A DNA stretch of 64,000 nucleotides from Moraxella ovis (GTDB lineage: Bacteria; Pseudomonadota; Gammaproteobacteria; Pseudomonadales; Moraxellaceae). The DNA is taken from the NCBI RefSeq assembly GCF_900453105.1, contig NZ_UGPW01000001.1:558001-622000 (forward strand), written 5' to 3'. Position numbers and translations under genes: made by a program. Each line of letters starts with the position of its first letter. Positions within the stretch are counted from its first letter, which is position 1. The notes under the pieces are model-generated. The model did no database searches, had not been told where the DNA came from, and saw only the letters and a list, made by a program, of their open reading frames with translations. Shown here in pieces: positions 39,110 to 47,018 of this stretch.

Positions 39110-40000
39110 ATGTCAAATCAAGCCGAAACCATCGCAGAGCCAACCGTGTGGTTGAACCGCTCTGTACCCGGCATCAAGCAGGATCGAGTCATCACACCAT
39201 CTGCGGTAGATACTGAGCCGTCAACTGAGTGCCCAAATTGCCATTCTTTGACGACCAATACTTCGCTAATTTTTAATCAGTATGTTTGCCCTGATTGTGA
39301 TCATCACTTAACGATGTCTGCCAGAAAGCGCCTTAACTGGTTTTTTGATAGTGTGGATGCTGAGCTGGGTCAAGAGTTTCAGGCGGGCAACCCATTGAAT
39401 TTCTTGGATTCTAAGCCTTATCCTAAGCGCATGGAAGAAGCCCAAGCATCGACGGGTGAATCTGAAGCATTAATCGTCATGCAGGGCAAAATCAAAAACC
39501 TAGAACTGATCGCTTGCGCTTTTGATTTTAAATTCATGGGCGGATCGATGGGTTCCGTTGTTGGGGATAGATTTGTTTTGGCTGCCGAAAAAGCCTTGGC
39601 GGAACGCAAGCCTTTGGTGTGTTTTGCTGCATCTGGTGGTGCCAGAATGCAAGAGGGTTTGCTGTCACTCATGCAAATGGCACGAACTTCGGCAGCGATT
39701 GAAAGGATGCGTATTGCTGGCGTGCCTTATGTGGTGGTATTGACCAATCCTGTCTATGGTGGTGTGACAGCAAGCCTTGCCATGTTGGGTGATGTACATA
39801 TCGCTGAGCCTAAGGCAATGATTGGTTTTGCAGGTAAGCGAGTGATTGAGCAGACGGTACGAGAAGTGCTTGATGAACCATTTCAAAGAGCGGAATTTTT
39901 ATTGGAAAAAGGTACGGTTGATATGGTGGTGCATCGCCATCAATTGATTGATACGGTGCATCGTCTGCTGACCAAACTATGTAAGTTGCCAAATGCTTAA
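39110..40000 (+). CDS. accD: Acetyl-CoA carboxylase carboxyltransferase beta subunit
   Basis: Catalyses carboxyl transfer to acetyl-CoA with AccA in fatty-acid synthesis. The N-terminal zinc ribbon is CPNC ... CPDC at about residues 38-64. The crotonase-like core has GGSMGSVVGDRF, ASGGARMQEGLLSLMQM and NPVYGGVTASLAMLGD. At 296 residues it is full length. It starts 114 bases after trpA in the usual trpA-accD-folC order and is followed by a hairpin at 40117-40142. Confidence 0.96.
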   Translation: MSNQAETIAEPTVWLNRSVPGIKQDRVITPSAVDTEPSTECPNCHSLTTNTSLIFNQYVCPDCDHHLTMSARKRLNWFFDSVDAELGQEFQAGNPLNFLDSKPYPKRMEEAQASTGESEALIVMQGKIKNLELIACAFDFKFMGGSMGSVVGDRFVLAAEKALAERKPLVCFAASGGARMQEGLLSLMQMARTSAAIERMRIAGVPYVVVLTNPVYGGVTASLAMLGDVHIAEPKAMIGFAGKRVIEQTVREVLDEPFQRAEFLLEKGTVDMVVHRHQLIDTVHRLLTKLCKLPNA

Positions 40001-40098
40001 ACGACTGCTTGATGTTGCTCTAAGCTAACAGTCCGCTCGTATCAAAAAGTACGATAAAATCTGTCAAGACGCATGTCAGTGTGTTTTGTTCGTTGCTA

Positions 40099-40142
40099 TG
40101 CTATAATCACTGAGTCAAAACGCTTGCAATGCAGGCGTTTTC
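40099..40142 (+). promoter_or_regulatory. Extended -10 promoter followed at once by a hairpin, between accD and folC
   Basis: TGCTATAAT (40099-40107) is an extended -10. About 10 bases downstream, 40117-40142 forms AAAACGC...GCGTTTT with a TCTTT tail. The hairpin could terminate accD transcripts, and may also cap or attenuate transcripts from the promoter just before folC. Confidence 0.5.
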
Positions 40143-40159
40143 TTTATGAATCAACCCAT

Positions 40160-41497
40160 ATGATAAAGACCATGAGAACAACCAAGCATTTGACAGAAAA
40201 TGACAACCTAGCAAGCTGGCTAGAATACATTGCCAATATTCATGTATCTGCAATTGACATGGGGCTTGAACGCGTATTGCCAGTTGCTAAGCGTTTGGGG
40301 GTATTGAAAAAGGGGATGCTTAATGTCCCTTATGTATTCACGGTTGCTGGCACAAACGGTAAGGGGTCAACAACTGCCACCATCAGTGCCATTTGTCAAG
40401 CGGCAGGGCTAAAAACCGCCTTATATCAATCACCGCATTTGGTTAATTTTACCGAACGCATGAGCGTTGATGGTAAGCAGACTGATGAGATATCCTTGGT
40501 GCGTGCCTTGGCAAAGGTTGAGCAGGCTCGTCTTGACATGGGTCTAAGCTTGTCTTTTTTTGAGATGACGACACTGGCAGCCTTGTTGATTTTTAAGGAA
40601 GCTGACTGCGATGTTTGGGTATTGGAGATTGGTCTGGGTGGACGACTTGATGTGGTCAATATCATCGATCCTGATGTGGCAGTGATTACCAATATTGGTG
40701 TTGATCATGTTGACTGGCTGGGGGATGACCTTGAAAAAATTGGCTTTGAAAAAGCAGGCATCATTCGTGATGGCATTCCTGTCATCTTGGGTGCAAGGAT
40801 TCTGCCTAGCAGTGTGTTGGAGATGGTTCGGATGAGGCACGCCAAATCGTACCAACTGGGCAGGGATTACGAATTTGATGAGTATCAAGAGGTCTGGTAT
40901 CATTCATCGGCTGGCGCAACCCTCAAATTGCCCAAGCCAAGGCTTTCTTTGATGAATGCAGCAAACGCAGTCAGTGCAGTATTGGCATCATCTTTGGGTA
41001 TTGGTCAAGCGGCAATTATACAGGGTTTAAGAACTGTGGCTTTGCCGGGACGATTTGATCATCGCAATTTTGGTGGCAGAAAATGGCTATTTGATGTTGC
41101 TCATAATGCCCATGGCATGGGTTTTTTATTGGAACAATTCATTCCATATTGGCATGAACATCAACGCATCTGCCCAAATGCCAAGCTTCACGCCGTCTTT
41201 TCCATGCTGGGAGATAAAGACATTGCCTCGGTATTAGACTTGGTGCAGGCGAATATTGACGAGGGTGTGTTTAAGATTGCTGCCTGGCATGTCGCTATGA
41301 TTGATCATGTAAGAGCGATGGCGTTGACTGACATTTTAAATCTCATGAACCGTCATTTATCGTCGGCAAGCATCATCACTTATGACGATCTGAATTTGGC
41401 AAGCACTGGGGTGATTGAGATGAGTAACGACCAAGACATGATATTGGTATTTGGTTCATTCCATACCGTTAGCGAGGTTTTGATGTCATTCAAATGA
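40160..41497 (+). CDS. folC: Bifunctional folylpolyglutamate/dihydrofolate synthase
   Basis: Mur-ligase-fold enzyme adding glutamates to folates. P-loop GTNGKGST lies near residue 65, with SPHLVNFTERM, the VLEIGLGGRLDVVN segment and the C-terminal DVAHNAHGM motif. The open frame extends to 40073, but that part covers the promoter and hairpin, so the ATG at 40160 is chosen (ATG at 40172 is a second choice); 445 residues result. The accD-folC-dedD order is common in gammaproteobacteria. Confidence 0.94.
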   Translation: MIKTMRTTKHLTENDNLASWLEYIANIHVSAIDMGLERVLPVAKRLGVLKKGMLNVPYVFTVAGTNGKGSTTATISAICQAAGLKTALYQSPHLVNFTERMSVDGKQTDEISLVRALAKVEQARLDMGLSLSFFEMTTLAALLIFKEADCDVWVLEIGLGGRLDVVNIIDPDVAVITNIGVDHVDWLGDDLEKIGFEKAGIIRDGIPVILGARILPSSVLEMVRMRHAKSYQLGRDYEFDEYQEVWYHSSAGATLKLPKPRLSLMNAANAVSAVLASSLGIGQAAIIQGLRTVALPGRFDHRNFGGRKWLFDVAHNAHGMGFLLEQFIPYWHEHQRICPNAKLHAVFSMLGDKDIASVLDLVQANIDEGVFKIAAWHVAMIDHVRAMALTDILNLMNRHLSSASIITYDDLNLASTGVIEMSNDQDMILVFGSFHTVSEVLMSFK

Positions 41498-41639
41498 GGT
41501 GTTGGTACTGTCATGAACTTGTTTGCTACATGGCGGCACGGGCGATGGATTGACAATATTGCAGAAACATTGTATTTTTAGCCATTTTTAAGCAGATGGA
41601 TTTTTAGTAAGTTCCTGTGAGAGACGAGTGGGGTGCTTT

Positions 41640-42743
41640 ATGATTGCAAAACAAGTAATTTTAAGTTTGGTATTGTTGTTTGGTGGTGCGGTAACAATTT
41701 TTGCGGTGGTGCAAAATGGCAAATCCAGCAAAAGTGATGATGTGCCAGAGCAAGTTGTTACAACAACCCAAGTGCCAGCAAGACCTGTGGCTGTGCCTTT
41801 GACGGCAGATGTGGAAACCGAAGAAAAAATTTTGTCTCAAAAGCGAAAGCAAAGAGAGCTTTATAATCAGCAGCTTGCTAAAGAGGCTGATGCATTGCTT
41901 AGTGAACAAGAGCATGCTCGCATGTTGGCACTGGATAAAGCCAAGCAAGAGACTAGCCCAACGACCCAATCACAAATCAGTGCAGACAATGCTTCTAAAA
42001 GCGAGATGATAGCCATGCCTGTCGTGCAAACTCGTCCAGAAGCGGTAGAGGCAGCAAGAGTGACCGAACAAAAAAGAGTTGCTGAACAAAAAGCTGCCCA
42101 AGAGCGACAACTTGCTGAACAAAAATCAAAAGAAGTTGCTAACAAAGAAACCAATCATACCAAACAAGACAAACAGGCAGAAAAAAGCACCATGCAGATT
42201 AAGACAAAAAGCAAGCCTGCCACAAGCAATGATACTTCAAATAAGGGTAGGCATACTGTCACCAAAGGCGATACGCTGAGTGGCTTGTCTCGCACATATG
42301 GTGTTCCTGTTTCGGTCCTTGCAGCAGCAAATGACATGAATCGTCATGACGCCTTATTATTGGGTCGCATCATTACCATCCCATCATCATCCTCAACCGA
42401 CAAAATTAAGCAAGATGCTCAGCAGACAAGAAGGAGTGCTCAAAACAACGCTTCAACAGTAAAATCCGAAACCAAGTCCGAACAGAAGGCAGATAACACG
42501 GCAGTTGCCTACAATTATAGCGTACAAGTTGCCATCTCGTCTGATAAAGCAAAAGTTGATGAGGTGGTTAAGAAATACCGTGCCGCAGGCTATCAGGTTA
42601 GTACCAGCCAGACATCTCGGGGCATCCGTGTTTTGATTGGTTCAGCAGATTCTTATGATGAAGCCAATGCTATTAGGCAAAAACTCGCCAAGGATTCAAG
42701 AGTGGATGCCAGTGGGGCGTGGGTTAAGAAGTTGGAAAAATGA
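41640..42743 (+). CDS. LysM and SPOR domain cell-envelope protein (DedD-like position)
   Basis: 367-residue protein with an N-terminal membrane anchor (about residues 4-24) and a long charged, Gln/Ala/Lys-rich helical linker to about residue 195. A LysM domain follows (RHTVTKGDTLSGLSRTYGVPVSVLAAAN, about 203-245), then a C-terminal SPOR domain (YSVQVAISSDKAKVDEVV ... YRAAGYQV) at about 290-365. Both bind peptidoglycan, so it should act at the septum or cell wall. Its place after folC matches dedD, but DedD lacks LysM. GGGGTG precedes the ATG at 41640. Confidence 0.82.
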   Translation: MIAKQVILSLVLLFGGAVTIFAVVQNGKSSKSDDVPEQVVTTTQVPARPVAVPLTADVETEEKILSQKRKQRELYNQQLAKEADALLSEQEHARMLALDKAKQETSPTTQSQISADNASKSEMIAMPVVQTRPEAVEAARVTEQKRVAEQKAAQERQLAEQKSKEVANKETNHTKQDKQAEKSTMQIKTKSKPATSNDTSNKGRHTVTKGDTLSGLSRTYGVPVSVLAAANDMNRHDALLLGRIITIPSSSSTDKIKQDAQQTRRSAQNNASTVKSETKSEQKADNTAVAYNYSVQVAISSDKAKVDEVVKKYRAAGYQVSTSQTSRGIRVLIGSADSYDEANAIRQKLAKDSRVDASGAWVKKLEK

Positions 42744-42874
42744 TTTTCAATGATCGTTTAGATTGATGAGTCATCTTTCGCCAGTCATTACCAGAAACAC
42801 CCAGCTTTGATTTGTCAGAAGAATGTAACTAAGCAATGGTATGATGGTTAGCGTTGGTATATTAAAGAGCATTC

Positions 42875-43960
42875 ATGCTATCTAAACTCATCGTAATATC
42901 ACTTGCGTTGTTCTGCTTGGGCTTAACTGGTACAATCCACGCCCATCTACCAATCGCTAACCAGCGAATAGATGTGTCGTTGATTCGGCCTCTGCCACCC
43001 CCTAGTGCCAAACCAGATGGCCGTGGGGTTGCTATTGAAAATCTTGTCGGCGTTATGGTGCTGATTATGAGCACGACCCTTACTTAAAAGATGATGTCGT
43101 GCTTTTTTGCCGTTGGCAATGGCAAGCATTGTATGATTCTTTACAGAAAAAACTCAAGAGCATCCCGATCATTTAGATACTTATCGCCTACAAGCCGAAG
43201 CTTACTTCATCAATAAAGAATATCAGCAGGCATTATCTCAACTAGATCTTGTCCTAACGAGAAACCCATTTGATAAGCATGCTTTGGCGATGACGGTGCT
43301 TGCATGTCGTGTGTTAGAGGATAAAAATCAGGAGCAGAGTCGTCTGGCATGGCTTGGAAGTATTGATGCTCATTTGGCTGAAAAACCTACCAACATGTTC
43401 GCTTTCGTGGAGGTGTGGCTGGAACAATCATATGATGATGAACCTAAATCGCAAGTAATACCAGACACCATCGCTGTGTTCGGTTCATCACCCAATCTGG
43501 ATGAAACACCCAGTGCGGGTATGTTGAAGCGTCTGTACTTAACAAAAAAGATGGCCGATCGCTTTTCTGATGCCATCATTTTTGTCAGTGGCGGTCCGGT
43601 CAAAACACCTTTTTTTGAATCTCAAGTCATGGCGGATTGGCTTGTGGCACATGGCATCGATGGGAAGCGTATTTTTTGGATGACCAGGCTAGGGATATGC
43701 CAGGCAATGCCATTGGCATGATCACTCTGATGCGTCGTTATCAAGGCAAACGAGTGTTGGCGGTAGCGACGCGAGGGCACATACCAAGAGCCAGTGCTGT
43801 ATTAAAAAGTTATGCCGACCATGTTCATTATCCGATAGTCGTTGATTCTGTTGGTGGTGGCGAGCCATTAAATCCTCAAAAAGCAAAGACCGAAGCACTG
43901 TACCCCTATGTGAATGTTGTCAGAGTTTCAGGGCTTTTCACAAAAAGTGATTTTCAATGA
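42875..43960 (+). pseudogene. YdcF/DUF218 family envelope protein pseudogene with TPR-like middle, at least three frameshifts
   Basis: A signal peptide starts at 42875 (MLSKLIVISLALFCLG). The reading frame must shift near 43050, again near 43140 (beside an A6 run) and again near 43672 (in a T6 run) to keep coding. Read through, it gives a secreted protein with TPR-like helices (YRLQAEAYFINKEYQQALSQLD) and a DUF218 domain (DTIAVFGSSPNLDETPS ... IIFVSGGPVKTPFFES ... MPGNAIGM). DUF218 proteins of the ElyC/SanA/YdcF group act in envelope integrity. Three shifts argue for decay rather than phase variation. Confidence 0.8.
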
Positions 43961-44029
43961 CAGAATCATCGCTTGGTGAGTGGCGTAGGGTGCGATGTTG
44001 CTCTTTTGCTTAGGACTGTGCCGGATTAT

Positions 44030-44530
44030 CCTAAATCCCACACCGTTTTCTTAGGTATTTTAAGTTGATTAGGCGGTGCATCATAGTTAAAATGAATCTT
44101 GCATTCTTTGATGAAAAGATGAAAAGTGTTTCTTGTCAATGCTGTTTGTGGTTGTGATTTTATGCAAACTCTTTTGAATGATTTATTCTAAAATATTAAA
44201 ATCACTCACATCAAGAGCATTGTAGCTTTTGTAGTAGTCTGTATATAAATACCATCAGGTTTAATTTTGCTTGCAATAATCGGCATTAAAGTGTCAGTTT
44301 TGATGTCTTTGACAACAACAAAAACGTTACCGTTTCGCTTTAAAAGACCAGACACCACCAAAATAACTTTTATCAAGCCTATCTCTCCATCAAACAAGGT
44401 TTGAGCTTCAAGATTGAGATTGTATTCTATCACAAGTCTGATTTTATGGTAGAATAAAGCTGTCAAAAGAGCAGTTACTCCAAGTACAAAAATTCAAGCA
44501 ATCTTTTTTGTACTTTTTTACTTAATTTAG
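44030..44530 (-). mobile_element. Decayed IS1016/IS1595-family transposase remnant
   Basis: On the minus strand, pieces of an IS1595-type transposase appear in order but in changing frames: KKRLLEF, then LFYHKIRLVIEYNLNLEA, FDGEI, SGLLKRNGNVFVVV, TLMPIIASKIKPDG, TDYYKSYNALDVSDF, NHSKEFA and FHLFIKECK. Internal deletions and several frameshifts rule out activity. The longest open piece is 44206-44466. No confident terminal inverted repeats or target duplication were seen. It lies beside the YdcF-like pseudogene in an otherwise gene-poor stretch (43961-44627). Confidence 0.8.
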
Positions 44531-44627
44531 TATGGGTTATCTTCCCATTTGTAGTATCTTACATTGTGTCATCTGCCACTGCCCCTTTTATTTTTAATGT
44601 GTTTATTTGGCAGTGAGTACCGTTTTT

Positions 44628-45155
44628 ATGTTGTCTATATCTATCGTGTTGTTGGTGGTTGTATTTTTTTTCTTGATGCTAGGCATTGTGGTTTGGGTGC
44701 ATTGTCTAAAACAGCCTAAGTTAAAAACGGTTAGAGGTGATGACATGACCGTCTGGCCGTTTGAGACAATGCCAATCATGACGGACAGTGAAGTGTTGTT
44801 TTTTAAAAAATTACAATTGGCATTGCCTGAATTTCTGATTTTTAGTCAAGTGCAACTTTCACGCATCATTAAACCAAGTGATGAAGCAGGGCAAGATCGG
44901 CAGTTTTGGTTCAATCGTGTCTGTCGCCAGAGTGTGGATTTTGTATTAATTGATAAAGACTGCCAAACAGTGTTGGTTGCCATTGAGCTGGATGATTGGA
45001 CTCACGATAGCCAAGCTCGCCAAAGACAAGATGCTAAGAAGGATAAGGCGTTGTCCAGTGCAGGCATTCCCATCATGCGTTTTCATGCGGAGAAAATGCC
45101 TGGTATTGACATGTTGCGTGTTGATGTGTTGGAAGTTATTAGGCAATTTGGATAG
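44628..45155 (+). CDS. Membrane-anchored DUF2726 nuclease-like protein
   Basis: 175 residues: one strong N-terminal membrane helix (about 1-22), then a DUF2726 domain. VDFVLIDKDCQTVLVAIELDDWTHD ... RRQDAKKDKALSSAGIP is the restriction-endonuclease-like core pattern (D ... ExD), so it may be a nuclease fold, but activity is unproven. ATG at 44628 is used; TTG at 44607 or GTG at 44613 would extend the start. It lies between the IS remnant and the Slam gene and is not clearly linked to either. Confidence 0.75.
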   Translation: MLSISIVLLVVVFFFLMLGIVVWVHCLKQPKLKTVRGDDMTVWPFETMPIMTDSEVLFFKKLQLALPEFLIFSQVQLSRIIKPSDEAGQDRQFWFNRVCRQSVDFVLIDKDCQTVLVAIELDDWTHDSQARQRQDAKKDKALSSAGIPIMRFHAEKMPGIDMLRVDVLEVIRQFG

Positions 45156-45173
45156 TCTGGTAGTGAGGCTTAC

Positions 45174-45206
45174 TTGACAAAAAGAATAATAATAAGTATC
45201 ATTTAT
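45174..45206 (+). promoter_or_regulatory. Sigma-70 promoter with overlapping Fur-box-like sequence, upstream of Slam
   Basis: TTGACA at 45174-45179, an exact 17-base spacer and TATCAT at 45197-45202. The spacer and -10 contain AATAATAATAAGTATCATT, close to the Fur repeat pattern, so repression under iron sufficiency is expected. Confidence 0.7.
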
Positions 45207-45240
45207 TTTCTTATCCCTATCCTAACTGCCCATAGTTGCC

Positions 45241-46674
45241 ATGCGTTTTCCATTTTGCCGATTAGTCCTATCTGTTTTCCTGTTTACTGTTCATGTTGCA
45301 CATGCTGATACGCAAGATGATCGCCGTCTACAATCAGATATTAAAATACCTGACATAGCACCACCTATCGACTCAGGACTGCCAATATCACCGCAGCCCG
45401 CCAACGTCATGCTTTCAGTGGATGAACAGATGCTATTGACCAACCCAACCTTACTGTCTCGAGCAATGCTTTCGGTGCTGGTGGCTAATGATGTGGCTGG
45501 AACTCGGTTATTATTGCCCATCTACCAAAAACAGCCGAGTGAAATCATTGAATCTGAAATGGTTGACTGGGGCAGTGCCGTGCTGGCAGGTGCGGAAAGC
45601 AGACATGGCCAAGCCAGCAAAATCTACCAATCTTTGCATAACCAATACCCCAATAATGCTCTTTTTGCCGTTAGACTGATTCAGAGTTTGTTTGCCAATC
45701 GTCAATATCTAGAAGCCGAACAACTGCTTGCAGAGCAACCAGATTATATTGTCCATGAAATGCGTGCCTACCAAAAAGCCTTAACGAATTTAACCAAGCC
45801 ATCGGTGTATTTTTCTGGCAATGTAATTGTTGATAAAAACATTAACAATGCACCCAATCAGACCGATTTGGGTGGTGGCTGGACGGCAAACGCTGCTGAG
45901 CAAGCACATGGCGTCGCCATCAATGCAGGTATGGAAAAGAAAGTTTTACTCAAAGGTGGCATGACGCTAGAACCTTCTATTACGATGAGTGGCAAGCTCT
46001 TTCGTGATGCTAAGCATTATAATGAAACGCAGCTTCGCCTAGGGGTCAACACTGTCAAAAACCATACTGGGGGTAGCTTATCTGTTTCGCCTTTTGTGGA
46101 GACTTCTTGGTATGCTGGTGGTAAAAAGGGTGTTAATGAATTAAAGCATTTTTCGGACACGCTGGGTGTGAGTATTGGCAGTCAAAGACAGCTTGGTAAA
46201 AAAAGCCAGCTTGCTACTAATGTTGAATTTGCCAAACATCATCATAACATCAGACATCATTTATCAGGTCATAGTGTCAGTGCCAGAGCGACCTTTTCTA
46301 CGCGTCCTAACTGGCTGGGAGAAAGTGGTTGGGTCGGTGTTGGTGCGGATTATCGACAGGCAAAAACCCGGGATAAAGATGACTCCTATACCCGTGTCGG
46401 CATACAAGGTTCAATTACCAAGCGGTGGCATGATTTCGGTGTACGTGGCAGTTTGAATTTTTCCCAAAGACGCTATCATGGACCGATGCCGATTTTTAAT
46501 CAAATCCAAACAAGTGATGAGTATTTTACCAACATCAGTGTTTGGCATAATAAGCTGAGCTACTTAGGGCTAACGCCGAAATTGACTTGGCAATACCAAA
46601 AAAATGACAGCAACATCGCACTGTACAGCTACGATAAAAGTCGTGTGTTCTTAGAGGTGAGTCGCCAATTTTAA
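45241..46674 (+). CDS. Slam: surface lipoprotein assembly modulator (TPR plus DUF560 barrel)
   Basis: Outer membrane translocator that moves specific lipoproteins to the cell surface. A signal peptide covers residues 1 to about 22 (cleavage near AHA). A TPR-like N-terminal domain runs to about residue 185, then the barrel begins with YFSGNVIVDKNINNAP, a Slam/DUF560 signature, and ends in SYDKSRVFLEVSRQF with a terminal Phe. Length is 477 residues. It lies upstream of a TbpB/LbpB-type lipoprotein, its presumed client, but with a separate promoter. Confidence 0.9.
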   Translation: MRFPFCRLVLSVFLFTVHVAHADTQDDRRLQSDIKIPDIAPPIDSGLPISPQPANVMLSVDEQMLLTNPTLLSRAMLSVLVANDVAGTRLLLPIYQKQPSEIIESEMVDWGSAVLAGAESRHGQASKIYQSLHNQYPNNALFAVRLIQSLFANRQYLEAEQLLAEQPDYIVHEMRAYQKALTNLTKPSVYFSGNVIVDKNINNAPNQTDLGGGWTANAAEQAHGVAINAGMEKKVLLKGGMTLEPSITMSGKLFRDAKHYNETQLRLGVNTVKNHTGGSLSVSPFVETSWYAGGKKGVNELKHFSDTLGVSIGSQRQLGKKSQLATNVEFAKHHHNIRHHLSGHSVSARATFSTRPNWLGESGWVGVGADYRQAKTRDKDDSYTRVGIQGSITKRWHDFGVRGSLNFSQRRYHGPMPIFNQIQTSDEYFTNISVWHNKLSYLGLTPKLTWQYQKNDSNIALYSYDKSRVFLEVSRQF

Positions 46675-47018
46675 AAAAACTTACATCATCTTTAAAATCA
46701 GCAAGTCTTGCACGATTGATGTCGTCTTAGTTTGTTGATTTTTTTGTCATCGTCTCAACACGGCTTTCGCCAATTTTGATTCATCGTTCATCATATGATG
46801 CCAAAGGTACTAGGTGGCATGTTTGGCGTTAAGTGAATTGTATTTACAGGTTGCTTATCTTTCAAGAACATTGCACAAATTATAAAAAAGGTTTGCATTG
46901 TTAATTCTTTAACTATATAATAAGAATTGTTATTGTTATCATTATTTGATCACTAAGATCAAATGATTGTTTTATTGTTTGATGCTGTTTTACTGACTTT
47001 TTAAAGTAGGGAGTGGTT
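46675..47018. other. Intergenic region between Slam and the lbpB-like gene
   Basis: About 340 bases without a gene. The first 200 bases show nothing recognisable. The last part holds the promoter and Fur-like site described separately. Confidence 0.6.
46893..46964 (+). promoter_or_regulatory. Promoter, Fur-box-like site and leader hairpin upstream of the lbpB-like gene
   Basis: TTGCAT at 46893-46898, a 17-base spacer and perfect TATAAT at 46916-46921. Overlapping and following the -10 is AT-rich sequence with TTGTTATTGTTATCATTATT, Fur-box-like. At 46944-46964 an inverted repeat ATTTGATC-ACTAA-GATCAAAT could fold in the leader. Confidence 0.68.

Noticed and set aside
40073-40159. N-terminal extension of FolC
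   Set aside because: The extra codons cover an extended -10 promoter and a hairpin and have no homology to FolC.
43284-43721. 145-residue open frame as an intact small protein
   Set aside because: It is the middle piece of the frameshifted YdcF-like gene and starts within the TPR-like helices.
44484-44512. GTACAAAA...TTTTGTAC inverted repeat as an IS end or terminator
   Set aside because: It lies inside the coding remains of the transposase (KKRLLEF segment), so it is not a terminal repeat.
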